A stretch of DNA of 5,295 nt from Deltaproteobacteria bacterium (GTDB lineage: Bacteria > Myxococcota_A > UBA9042 > DTJE01): NCBI GenBank assembly GCA_013151875.1, contig JAADHL010000016.1, forward strand, positions 1 to 5,295. Direction: 5' to 3'. The position numbers and the translations under genes were made by a program. Shown here piece after piece: positions 1 to 5,295 of the stretch. Every line of letters starts with the position of its first letter. The stretch's first letter is position 1. The notes under the pieces were generated by a model, which saw only the letters and a program-made list of their open reading frames with translations, was not told the DNA's origin and searched no databases.

Positions 1-302
1 TCACGGCCGACGGCTTCAGTTCCAACCATGCCGGGGGCATTCTCGGCGGGATTTCCAACGGCATGCCGATAGTCGTGCGTCTGGCGGTCAAGCCGACAAG
101 CTCGATATCAATCCCACAAATGACAATCGACACGTCCGGAAACGAAAAGACCATTGAGGTCAAAGGGCGTCACGACCCGTGCATCTGCCCCCGCCTGGTT
201 CCGGTCGCAGAGGCGATGATGGCGCTGGTGCTGGCCGACGCCCACGCGATTCAGGAATCGATCCGATCCGAAGGAACCGGCCCGAAACCTTCAGAGCCGT
301 GA
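1..302 (+). CDS. aroC: Chorismate synthase, C-terminal part (5' end outside window)
   Basis: Catalyses the last shared step of the shikimate pathway in the cytoplasm: 5-enolpyruvylshikimate-3-phosphate to chorismate, with reduced FMN as cofactor. The reading frame is open from position 3 and ends at TGA 300-302, giving 99 visible residues of a protein usually about 350-390 long. Family hallmarks are read directly: SNHAGGILGGISNGMPIVVR near the left edge, then KPTSSISIPQ, then GRHDPCICPRLVPVAEAM. These match the conserved chorismate synthase C-terminal half (SNHAGGILGGIS and RHDPC signatures). The ATG at 63 is an internal methionine, not a start. The last 52 bp overlap the 3' end of the convergent radical SAM gene, and a small hairpin straddles the stop codon. 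The family call is very secure; the promoter and N-terminus cannot be seen. Confidence 0.96.
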   Translation, partial: TADGFSSNHAGGILGGISNGMPIVVRLAVKPTSSISIPQMTIDTSGNEKTIEVKGRHDPCICPRLVPVAEAMMALVLADAHAIQESIRSEGTGPKPSEP

Positions 303-1534
303 ATACGCACATATTCACGCCACATCCCAATGCATTGCGAATCAAGGGCGCACCGTTCGCAGAAGTCCCATTTCACCCGATCCGGCGGCATTTTCACCGC
401 ATCACGGCCGGGTCGCCATGCATCGAACTGCTTTATATGGTCAGGCAGCACGCACATGGGAAAACCACAGACCTCCAGCACCAGGGCGGTGATACCCATC
501 CTCCTGGATTCATCGAGAGCACGGGCAATATGCGGATGCGGGGCGACATCGCTGACCGCGGGAATCAAATCAAGGTTGTCGAGGGCCTTCCCGGCCGGCG
601 CCATCAGGGAAAAACACAACTCCACGCCGGCGCCGAACGTATCGGCCACGAAGGCGGGAAAAGCGTCCGTCTCGTCCAGATTCATGGTGGTCACGACATA
701 GCTGATGCCCACTTCGAGCCCAAGTTCGAGGGCCGAACGCACGGACCGTATCTTGTTTTCCAGGGTGCCGGCCACGCCCGTGATCCGTCCCACCCTGTCA
801 GCGAACCGCGTGTGGAAGGAAACCAACACCGCGTCGGGCAGGACCGGGCGCCCTTCCGCGTCCTGGAACCGGTCCCAATATCCACGCTCGCCCGGGATGA
901 CGCCGTTGGTCTGCAGCCACACCCTCAGACCAAGGCCCTTCGCCATGGCGACCCACGAAGGCAGGCCATCGGCCAGCGTCGGCTCTCCACCGGTAAATAC
1001 AACCTTCCAGGCGCCCAGTTCCGCGGCCCTCTTCAAGGTCCTGTCGATCTCATCCGGCTCGGTAATCACGTTGACGGCGCTCTGGTCGGTGTTGCAGAAA
1101 GGACATTTCTCGTTGCATTTGCGGGTCACCCTGATTTCCAGCCTTCCACCGGAAACCAGCGGGTCGGAGTCGGCGCCTTTCGCCCGAGCCCCATGCAGCC
1201 GACCATCCCAGACGCTCTCGTTTTCCCGGACCCTCGCCGCGACGGCATCCATGAGATCAAAGGCGGACGAATCGGGCGGGTCGCCGCGGTATCCAATATC
1301 GAACATCCGGGTTTGCAGGTAAAAGTCCGAGGCATCCGATCCGGATCGATCCGTTCTGGGCCGGATCCAGATCACGAAGGAAAGGCCAGCCTTGTCATAG
1401 GTGATTTCGATCTCACTTCCGCGGGCCACCGTCGAGCAGGAAAAGCCGAAATCCGCGTCCGGGCCGACGAGCCTGGGACCCATCAGCGCCTCGATTTCCG
1501 GGTCGATCTTTATCCGATTCGCCATGCGGCTCAT
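251..1534 (-). CDS. Radical SAM protein with C-terminal auxiliary-cluster cysteines, function unknown
   Basis: Predicted cytoplasmic 4Fe-4S enzyme that cleaves S-adenosylmethionine to a 5'-deoxyadenosyl radical; the substrate is not recognised. With the ATG at 1534 it has 427 residues. Residues 1-130 form a domain I do not recognise. The radical SAM core follows: RKCNEKCPFC supplies the C-x3-C-x2-C cluster ligands C140, C144 and C147, then FTGGEP (GGEP at 182-185, SAM amino-group contact) and LQTNG. The C-terminal region holds C356-x4-C361 and C392-x2-C395-x5-C401, ending in CIGMWREYVRIHG, a layout like SPASM/Twitch-type auxiliary Fe-S cluster domains. The frame is open up to 1636, but that extension would run into the divergent gene and is not domain-like. 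ATG 1534 or the ATG at 1525 is more plausible; a weak GGGTG lies about 7 nt before 1534. No precursor peptide gene or partner enzyme is adjacent, so a RiPP role is unsupported. The radical SAM call is firm; the specific function is open. Confidence 0.9.
   Translation of the reverse strand: MSRMANRIKIDPEIEALMGPRLVGPDADFGFSCSTVARGSEIEITYDKAGLSFVIWIRPRTDRSGSDASDFYLQTRMFDIGYRGDPPDSSAFDLMDAVAARVRENESVWDGRLHGARAKGADSDPLVSGGRLEIRVTRKCNEKCPFCNTDQSAVNVITEPDEIDRTLKRAAELGAWKVVFTGGEPTLADGLPSWVAMAKGLGLRVWLQTNGVIPGERGYWDRFQDAEGRPVLPDAVLVSFHTRFADRVGRITGVAGTLENKIRSVRSALELGLEVGISYVVTTMNLDETDAFPAFVADTFGAGVELCFSLMAPAGKALDNLDLIPAVSDVAPHPHIARALDESRRMGITALVLEVCGFPMCVLPDHIKQFDAWRPGRDAVKMPPDRVKWDFCERCALDSQCIGMWREYVRIHGSEGFGPVPSDRIDS
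299..318 (+). terminator. Perfect 7-bp hairpin over the aroC stop codon; weak terminator candidate
   Basis: GTGAATA (299-305), a 6-nt loop CGCACA, then TATTCAC (312-318) form a perfect inverted repeat that contains the aroC TGA. No U-rich tail follows and the stem is A/T-rich, so it is not a classical intrinsic terminator. It might stabilise the 3' end of the aroC mRNA or pause polymerase. It lies inside the radical SAM coding sequence on the other strand, so codon constraint or chance could also explain it. Confidence 0.25.
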
Positions 1535-1563
1535 GTTACTACACCCAAAATCAATACTTGGGA

Positions 1564-1576
1564 TACAATCCGCGCG
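1564..1576 (+). promoter_or_regulatory. Candidate -10 box (TACAAT) for the flippase-rsmB pair, possibly leaderless
   Basis: TACAAT at 1564-1569 differs from the TATAAT consensus at one position. Six bases separate it from the GTG start at 1576, which places the expected +1 exactly on the G of that codon, so the transcript could be leaderless. This fits the lack of a well-placed ribosome site: the only GGGA (1560-1563) is 12 nt upstream of the GTG. No -35-like hexamer is visible at the usual distance (around 1540-1547). Confidence 0.4.
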
Positions 1577-2550
1577 TGTCCGATCCGATTGTAGACAACA
1601 AGGCCCGCCGAGGCTGGATAAGAGCGGTCGTTGCATGGGCCGGCACCATCGCCCTGCTGGTGTATCTGGCGTTCACCACGAACCTCGAAGCCGCCTGGAA
1701 GGCCTACCTCATGGCCGATCAAGGGCTGTTTCTGGGATCCCTGCTGATCGTCAACATGGCCGTCTATCTGGTGGACTCGGGGACCGTCACCATGCTGCTG
1801 CGCAAGGCGGGTTTCAGGGTACGTTTCGGTGAATTCGTCCGCATCAAGGGCGCTTCGTACCTGATGAACGTGCTCAACTACAACCTGGCCCTGGCGATGA
1901 TGGCGGCCCTGGTGTCCCGCCGGTCCGATCGCGGTATGGCCGCTGCTGGGAGCCCCTTCATCCTCCTGAACTTCATCGACCTGTCCGCCCTGTCAATCCT
2001 GGTTCTCGTCGGTCTGGCGGCCGGGGCCGTTCCATTTGAAAACGACACTGCCATGCTGGCCGTGGTCATAATGGCGATCGGGGGGTTGATGGGCGGGCCG
2101 ACTCTGTGCCTCCTGTCCAGACTGAAAGCGACTTTCCTGGGCCGATTCGCGCAGCACGAGATCATGTCCGCCTTCAGGATGCTCGACTTCAAGGACTATC
2201 TGCTGATGAACCTGCTGAGGGTGGGCTTTGTTTCCCTGTACGCGGTGATGGCGTGGTTCTTCATGCACGCATTCAGGTTCGACATCCCGTTTTCCGAGCT
2301 CCTGGTCTACCAGCCCATCCTGGGGCTCATCGTCATCCTCCCCATATCGGTGTCCGGACTGGGATCCACTCAGGTCGTGATGCGCCAATTCTTTGTGTCC
2401 TACGCGCCGCCTGGAATCGATCCCGTGGCCGCCATCGACGCCTACTCCACGGCCACCATCGTGGCAGTGCTGCTGATGCGGGTCGTAATCGGACTGCTGT
2501 GCATGCCCTATGTGTCGAAGGCCCTCAAGGCCAGGGGGGACCAGGCTTGA
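1576..2550 (+). CDS. Flippase-like / lysylphosphatidylglycerol synthase TM-domain membrane protein
   Basis: Integral inner-membrane protein of 324 residues from the GTG at 1576, resembling the UPF0104 / LPG-synthase-TM (YbhN-like) superfamily. That family includes the flippase half of MprF and many stand-alone proteins with suspected roles in moving or modifying lipids or glycopolymers. I count about eight hydrophobic segments, near residues 14-34, 50-70, 88-108, 127-150, 157-180, 205-228, 240-258 and 290-312. The segment LPISVSGLGSTQ (P256 to Q266) matches the family's conserved PxS-x-GGLG-type motif near the C-terminus; many relatives carry Glu where Q266 stands. There is no aminoacyl-transferase (MprF GNAT-like) domain, so lysyl-PG synthesis is not implied. 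An in-frame TTG at 1558 is a rival start, but it would overlap the -10 candidate and has no ribosome site. The stop overlaps the rsmB start (TTGA), so both genes are likely co-translated. The membrane-protein call is firm and the family call likely; the substrate is unknown. Confidence 0.75.
   Translation: MSDPIVDNKARRGWIRAVVAWAGTIALLVYLAFTTNLEAAWKAYLMADQGLFLGSLLIVNMAVYLVDSGTVTMLLRKAGFRVRFGEFVRIKGASYLMNVLNYNLALAMMAALVSRRSDRGMAAAGSPFILLNFIDLSALSILVLVGLAAGAVPFENDTAMLAVVIMAIGGLMGGPTLCLLSRLKATFLGRFAQHEIMSAFRMLDFKDYLLMNLLRVGFVSLYAVMAWFFMHAFRFDIPFSELLVYQPILGLIVILPISVSGLGSTQVVMRQFFVSYAPPGIDPVAAIDAYSTATIVAVLLMRVVIGLLCMPYVSKALKARGDQA
1581..1593 (-). promoter_or_regulatory. Candidate -10 box (TACAAT) for the radical SAM gene
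   Basis: On the minus strand TACAAT reads from 1593 to 1588. It would start transcription near 1581 and give a leader of about 47 nt before the ATG at 1534. Together with TACAAT at 1564-1569 it forms a 7-bp inverted repeat (TACAATC, 16-bp spacer, GATTGTA). The two boxes face each other, so polymerase could hardly occupy both. The repeat could equally be an operator for a dimeric regulator. No clear -35 is seen for this direction either. Confidence 0.3.
2533..2549 (+). promoter_or_regulatory. Strong ribosome binding site that sets the rsmB TTG start
   Basis: AGGGGGGA at 2533-2540 is a purine-rich Shine-Dalgarno match located inside the last codons of the flippase-like gene. It sits 6 nt before TTG 2547-2549. 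The rsmB TTG overlaps the upstream TGA stop (2548-2550), an arrangement typical of translational coupling. The next in-frame ATG (2586) has no comparable site upstream, and choosing it would drop the NPR-containing N-terminus shared by RsmB proteins. Confidence 0.7.
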
Positions 2551-3896
2551 CCAGCCGCGGCCCAAATCCTCGCACAGATGCGCCCATGGCCCTGGTAGAA
2601 ATCCTGTCGGGCCGATCACGCTCGACCGATGTCCTCAACGGCCTTCTGGACCGATATCCATCGAAACGACTGAAGGACGCCGCCCTGCTGCATGAGATTG
2701 TCATGGGGGTCCTGCGCAGGAGAATGGCCCTGTTGAAGGTCGTTTCAGGTCTGGTGCGCCGGCCCCTACAGGACACGGACCCTCTGGTGCGCGAAACACT
2801 GTTTTGCATGGCCTATCAGACGGTATTCCTGTCCCGAATCCCATCCCATGCCCGGGTATCCGCCTCGGTCGACGCCGCCAGGTCCCTGGCCGGGGAAGGC
2901 GCCGCGCGGTTCGTGAACGCGGTCGGCCGGGCCCTCGAAAGGGAAACCGCCCATGGCGACGTCCTTGCCGGCATGCCCATGTCGGACCTCTATTCCATAC
3001 CCGGGTTGATTCTGGCAAGGATGCGGGAGGCGATTGGACGTGAACCCACCGGGGACGAGTTTGCCGCCACCGCGGGCGCCTCCTCGTCCACGTTCAGGTT
3101 GAACCCGGCCGCCGCCACAAGAGATGAGTTGATTGAAAGGCTGGGTGCAGCGGGAATCGATGCCAGGGCCACGACATTTTCCCCCCTGGGAATCACGGTC
3201 GGTTCACCCGGGGTATCAAGGTCGCCCGATCTGGTCCCACGTTTACTCATCCCCCAGGACCAGGCATCCCAACTCGCGGTAGAGATTCTGGACCCGAAAC
3301 CGGACGAGCGGGTCATCGATTTGTGCGCGGGCACCGGCGTCAAGACGACCCAGATCCTGGGACGCGCACCCGGCGTCAGCGTACTGGCGGTGGACAGAGA
3401 TCAAGTCAAGCTTGAGGATTGCGCGCAGCTGTGCCGGGACATGGGACTCGGAACACCCGAGGTCATGGTCCAGGACGCGCGACGGCTTCCGGATTCGCTC
3501 AAAGGAAAGGCCGACGCGGTGCTGGTGGATGCACCATGCACGGGAATCGGAACCATGGTCCGCAGGCCGGAGGTCCGGTACCTTAGGAGCCGTAAGGATT
3601 TCAGGACCGCATCCAAGATACAGACCGGGATCCTGGACGCGGCGCTCGACCTCCTGGCCCCGGGGGGCAGACTGGTCTACGCAGTGTGCTCGTTCGCGGT
3701 GCAGGAAGGCCCGGAAATCATCGACGCGGCTTTGAGGGGACGGAACGACGTCGAACGGGTCAAAATCAACCTCGGTGCGTCGTCAGGTTCGTCGTCATCA
3801 CCGCCGTTCCACACAACACAAGGCGCCGTACTGACCCTGCCGTGGCGGGACGGGATGGACGGTTTCTACATAGCGGCTCTAAGAAAAATCCAGTGA
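2547..3896 (+). CDS. rsmB: 16S rRNA (cytosine-C5)-methyltransferase RsmB (Sun/Fmu family)
   Basis: Makes m5C967 (E. coli numbering) in the small-subunit rRNA, using SAM in the cytoplasm. From TTG 2547 it has 449 residues, close to the 429 of E. coli RsmB. Residues about 5-150 form the helical NusB-like RNA-binding domain (NPR near the start, then ETLFCMAYQTVFLSRIP and ARFVNAVGRAL). A FRLNP segment and the IPQDQASQLAVEILDPKP stretch lead into the Rossmann methyltransferase. Motif I is VIDLCAGTGVKTT (256-268), the acidic residue is D283 in AVDRD, and the catalytic DAPCTG carries C331. The second RsmB/NOP cysteine is C381 in VYAVCS, followed by E386. Both cysteines of the two-cysteine m5C mechanism are therefore present. 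Motif I is odd: the family usually has CAAPGGK, here CAGTGVK. A Ser-rich stretch lies near residues 411-419. It is coupled to the upstream flippase-like gene, and its stop is 2 bp from the convergent GGDEF gene. The subfamily call rests on the NusB-like domain. Confidence 0.92.
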   Translation: MTSRGPNPRTDAPMALVEILSGRSRSTDVLNGLLDRYPSKRLKDAALLHEIVMGVLRRRMALLKVVSGLVRRPLQDTDPLVRETLFCMAYQTVFLSRIPSHARVSASVDAARSLAGEGAARFVNAVGRALERETAHGDVLAGMPMSDLYSIPGLILARMREAIGREPTGDEFAATAGASSSTFRLNPAAATRDELIERLGAAGIDARATTFSPLGITVGSPGVSRSPDLVPRLLIPQDQASQLAVEILDPKPDERVIDLCAGTGVKTTQILGRAPGVSVLAVDRDQVKLEDCAQLCRDMGLGTPEVMVQDARRLPDSLKGKADAVLVDAPCTGIGTMVRRPEVRYLRSRKDFRTASKIQTGILDAALDLLAPGGRLVYAVCSFAVQEGPEIIDAALRGRNDVERVKINLGASSGSSSSPPFHTTQGAVLTLPWRDGMDGFYIAALRKIQ

Positions 3897-3898
3897 TT

Positions 3899-5295
3899 TC
3901 AGGCGCCCACGGTAGTTGTTCCCTGGGTCTTCTTCATCTCGGCGGTTTCCTTTTCAGCCTCCGCGGCCACTGATTCCGAACAGGTGACGCGATTGCGGCC
4001 CGACTCCTTGGATTTGTACATATAGTCGTCGGTCACCTTGACCAGGCTCTTGGCGTCCGAGGCGTCGTTGGGCAGCATGGCGATCCCGAAGCTGGCGGTG
4101 ATGGATATCTTGCCGCCCTTGGCCGGGTCCACGGTAAACGTCGACCTCTCCACCGCCGCCCGCAGCCGCTCGGCCACCCCAAGCACGATCCTGGCCGGAA
4201 CGTCCGTCAGGATAAGGACGAACTCCTCGCCCCCGTAACGGGCCACCAGGTCATTGGAGCGCACGGCCTTGCGCAACAGGCGCGCGACCTGGCGCAGGAC
4301 GTCGTCACCCACCTGGTGGCCGTACTGGTCATTAATCTTTTTGAAGTGGTCCAGGTCCAGCATGATCACGGCCAGTTTGCCTTCCTGCCTTATCGCCGCC
4401 TCGACCTTCCTCTGAAGCTGCTGCTCGAAATAGGTATGCACGTAGGTCTTGGTCAGGCCGTCGGTAACAGACGATTTCCACAACTGGTCGTGCATCGCGG
4501 CGTTGTCGATGGCCACGGCCGCATTGTTGGCGAACAGGGTGACCAGGTTCAGGTCCTCGGGCGTGAAATCCCCACCGGCCTTGTCGTTGGCGTTCAGCAC
4601 CCCGATTATCCTGCCGCGGCTTTTCAGCGGAACGCAGATGAGGGACGGAGACCTGTATCTCTTTGAATTACAGCCGGATACGCCCCGGGCTTCCTTCACG
4701 TCCCTCAGGTAGATGGGCTTGCCGGTCTGCGCCACCTTGCCGGAGATGCCCTCGCCCAACTCCCTTACCGCGGTCTTGACGACCTCCTCGGGCACGCCCC
4801 TGGCAGAGCGTATCTTCAGCCGTTGGCCCGAGTGATCCAGCAGCATGATCGAACACGAACGCACGCCTGTAAGGCTGGTGATGCCGTCCACTATCATGCG
4901 CAACACCCTGTCCAGTTCGAGGGTGCTGGACAGGGCCTTGCCCACTTCGAACAGGGTGGTCAGCTCTTCCAGCCTCTTCTGCAGGGCATCGTACAGGCGG
5001 GTGTTCGCCACCATGCTGCCCGCGTATATGGCCACTAGGCGCAGGAATTCCTGGGCGGAGCTGTCAGGGCTCTTGTCCCCAAGACCCTGAATCACAAGAC
5101 GACCCACCGTGTTGCCCTGCGAAATCAGGGGGACCCAGAACGAGTCCTGTCTGAACTGTTCAGGGATGCCCATGAGATTGGGAGCGACTTCGCCGCGTGG
5201 TATGAACTGGGTTTTCTTTCCCGTTGTCCAAGGCACATCCTTCACGGGAAGCGCGGTGACCTGGCTGGACATCTCCAGGTCCATGCCGTAGGAAG
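3899..5295 (-). CDS. GAF-GGDEF diguanylate cyclase (5' end outside window)
   Basis: Predicted sensor enzyme that makes cyclic di-GMP from two GTP. The frame is open to the right edge (464 codons visible), so the ATG at 5284 is probably internal; residues are numbered from it. Residues 1-95 look like the second half of a GAF-like domain (FWVPLISQGNTVGRLVIQG), then a helical linker (96-118). A clear GAF domain spans about 112-265 (ICVPLKSRGRIIGVLNAND). The GGDEF domain spans about 271-433. Residues matching the PleD active site are all present: D310, K315, N318, D327 and E353 in GGEEF (351-355). RSND (R342, D345) five residues upstream is an intact RxxD inhibitory site. The usual domain-opening motif is altered to DGLTKTYVHTYF. 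A charged Glu/Lys tail (435-455) follows. No transmembrane segment is visible, so the visible part is cytosolic and its ligand unknown. Catalytic activity is inferred from the motifs; whether a receiver or other domain lies further upstream cannot be told. Confidence 0.92.
   Translation of the reverse strand, partial: SYGMDLEMSSQVTALPVKDVPWTTGKKTQFIPRGEVAPNLMGIPEQFRQDSFWVPLISQGNTVGRLVIQGLGDKSPDSSAQEFLRLVAIYAGSMVANTRLYDALQKRLEELTTLFEVGKALSSTLELDRVLRMIVDGITSLTGVRSCSIMLLDHSGQRLKIRSARGVPEEVVKTAVRELGEGISGKVAQTGKPIYLRDVKEARGVSGCNSKRYRSPSLICVPLKSRGRIIGVLNANDKAGGDFTPEDLNLVTLFANNAAVAIDNAAMHDQLWKSSVTDGLTKTYVHTYFEQQLQRKVEAAIRQEGKLAVIMLDLDHFKKINDQYGHQVGDDVLRQVARLLRKAVRSNDLVARYGGEEFVLILTDVPARIVLGVAERLRAAVERSTFTVDPAKGGKISITASFGIAMLPNDASDAKSLVKVTDDYMYKSKESGRNRVTCSESVAAEAEKETAEMKKTQGTTTVGA
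3906..3935 (+). terminator. Candidate intrinsic terminator for the flippase-rsmB transcript
   Basis: CCCACGG (3906-3912), an 8-nt loop, then CCCTGGG (3921-3927) pair in six of seven positions. They are followed at once by the T-rich TCTTCTTC (3928-3935). The hairpin starts 9 nt after the rsmB stop and lies within the last codons of the opposing GGDEF gene. The T tract is interrupted by C and the stem has one mismatch, so the call is tentative. Confidence 0.35.

Noticed and set aside
1337..1373. 12-bp palindrome CGATCCGGATCG (1337-1348) and five GATC sites within 37 bp
   Set aside because: It is inside the radical SAM coding region, where Asp, Arg, Ser and Ile codons readily produce GATC strings. 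There are no DnaA boxes or AT-rich DNA nearby, so an origin or SeqA-like role is unsupported.
1535..1575. A precursor peptide for the radical SAM protein (RiPP system)
   Set aside because: The gap is about 41 bp, too short for a gene, and no small Cys- or Gly-rich ORF with a ribosome site is seen beside the radical SAM gene within the window.
179..1594. A 471-codon open frame on the plus strand opposite the radical SAM gene
   Set aside because: It lies antisense to a gene with clear Fe-S and GGEP motifs. Its translation is rich in His, Arg, Gly and Pro without any domain, as expected for a shadow frame in high-GC DNA.
2106..2546. Upstream extension of the rsmB frame to an ATG at 2106
   Set aside because: It would overlap the flippase-like gene by 445 bp and encodes Arg/His/Pro-rich sequence unlike RsmB. 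The TTG at 2547 has a strong ribosome site and gives the normal family length.
1576..2550. MprF-type lysyl-phosphatidylglycerol synthase
   Set aside because: Only the membrane flippase-like part is present; the C-terminal aminoacyl-transfer domain is missing and the next gene is rsmB.
1993..2619. A 208-codon minus-strand frame opposite the flippase-like gene
   Set aside because: The translation is low-complexity, rich in His, Gly, Gln and Asp, without recognisable domains. The opposite strand encodes a convincing multi-pass membrane protein.
4316..4666. Plus-strand frame opposite the GAF-GGDEF gene
   Set aside because: It mirrors the GAF and GGDEF coding region, whose protein motifs are unambiguous. 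No ribosome site or domain is seen for the plus frame.

Overview
This is a gene-dense, high-GC (roughly 60% by eye) bacterial chromosome segment. It holds five protein genes, two of them cut by the window edges, and no RNA genes, mobile elements or CRISPR. The gene set (aroC, a radical SAM protein, an LPG-synthase-type flippase-like membrane protein, rsmB, and a GAF/GGDEF protein) and the use of GTG and TTG starts suggest a free-living bacterium, perhaps from the Myxococcota or former Deltaproteobacteria. That placement is a low-confidence impression, because nothing here is taxonomically decisive.

Layout. Positions 1-302 (+) are the last third or so of chorismate synthase. Positions 251-1534 (-) encode a 427-residue radical SAM protein with extra C-terminal cysteines. 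Its 3' end overlaps the aroC 3' end by 52 bp, tail to tail, and both frames look genuinely coding there. Positions 1535-1575 are a very short divergent intergenic region. It carries two opposed TACAAT boxes that form a 7-bp inverted repeat, so the two genes may use mutually exclusive promoters, and the rightward transcript may be leaderless. Positions 1576-2550 (+) encode the flippase-like membrane protein. It is followed, with a 4-bp stop/start overlap (TTGA), by rsmB at 2547-3896, so the two probably form a translationally coupled pair. Positions 3899-5295 (-) encode a GAF-GAF(?)-GGDEF diguanylate cyclase whose start lies beyond the right edge. Its stop codon is only 2 bp from that of rsmB.

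Function. The genes belong to separate processes: the shikimate pathway, an unknown radical SAM reaction, membrane lipid or polymer handling, 16S rRNA m5C methylation, and c-di-GMP signalling. I see no coherent new multi-gene system. The least explained items are the orphan radical SAM protein with its N-terminal domain of unknown type, the compact divergent promoter, and an RsmB with an unusual SAM-binding motif. There is no gene-free stretch over 300 bases; the largest gap is about 41 bp.
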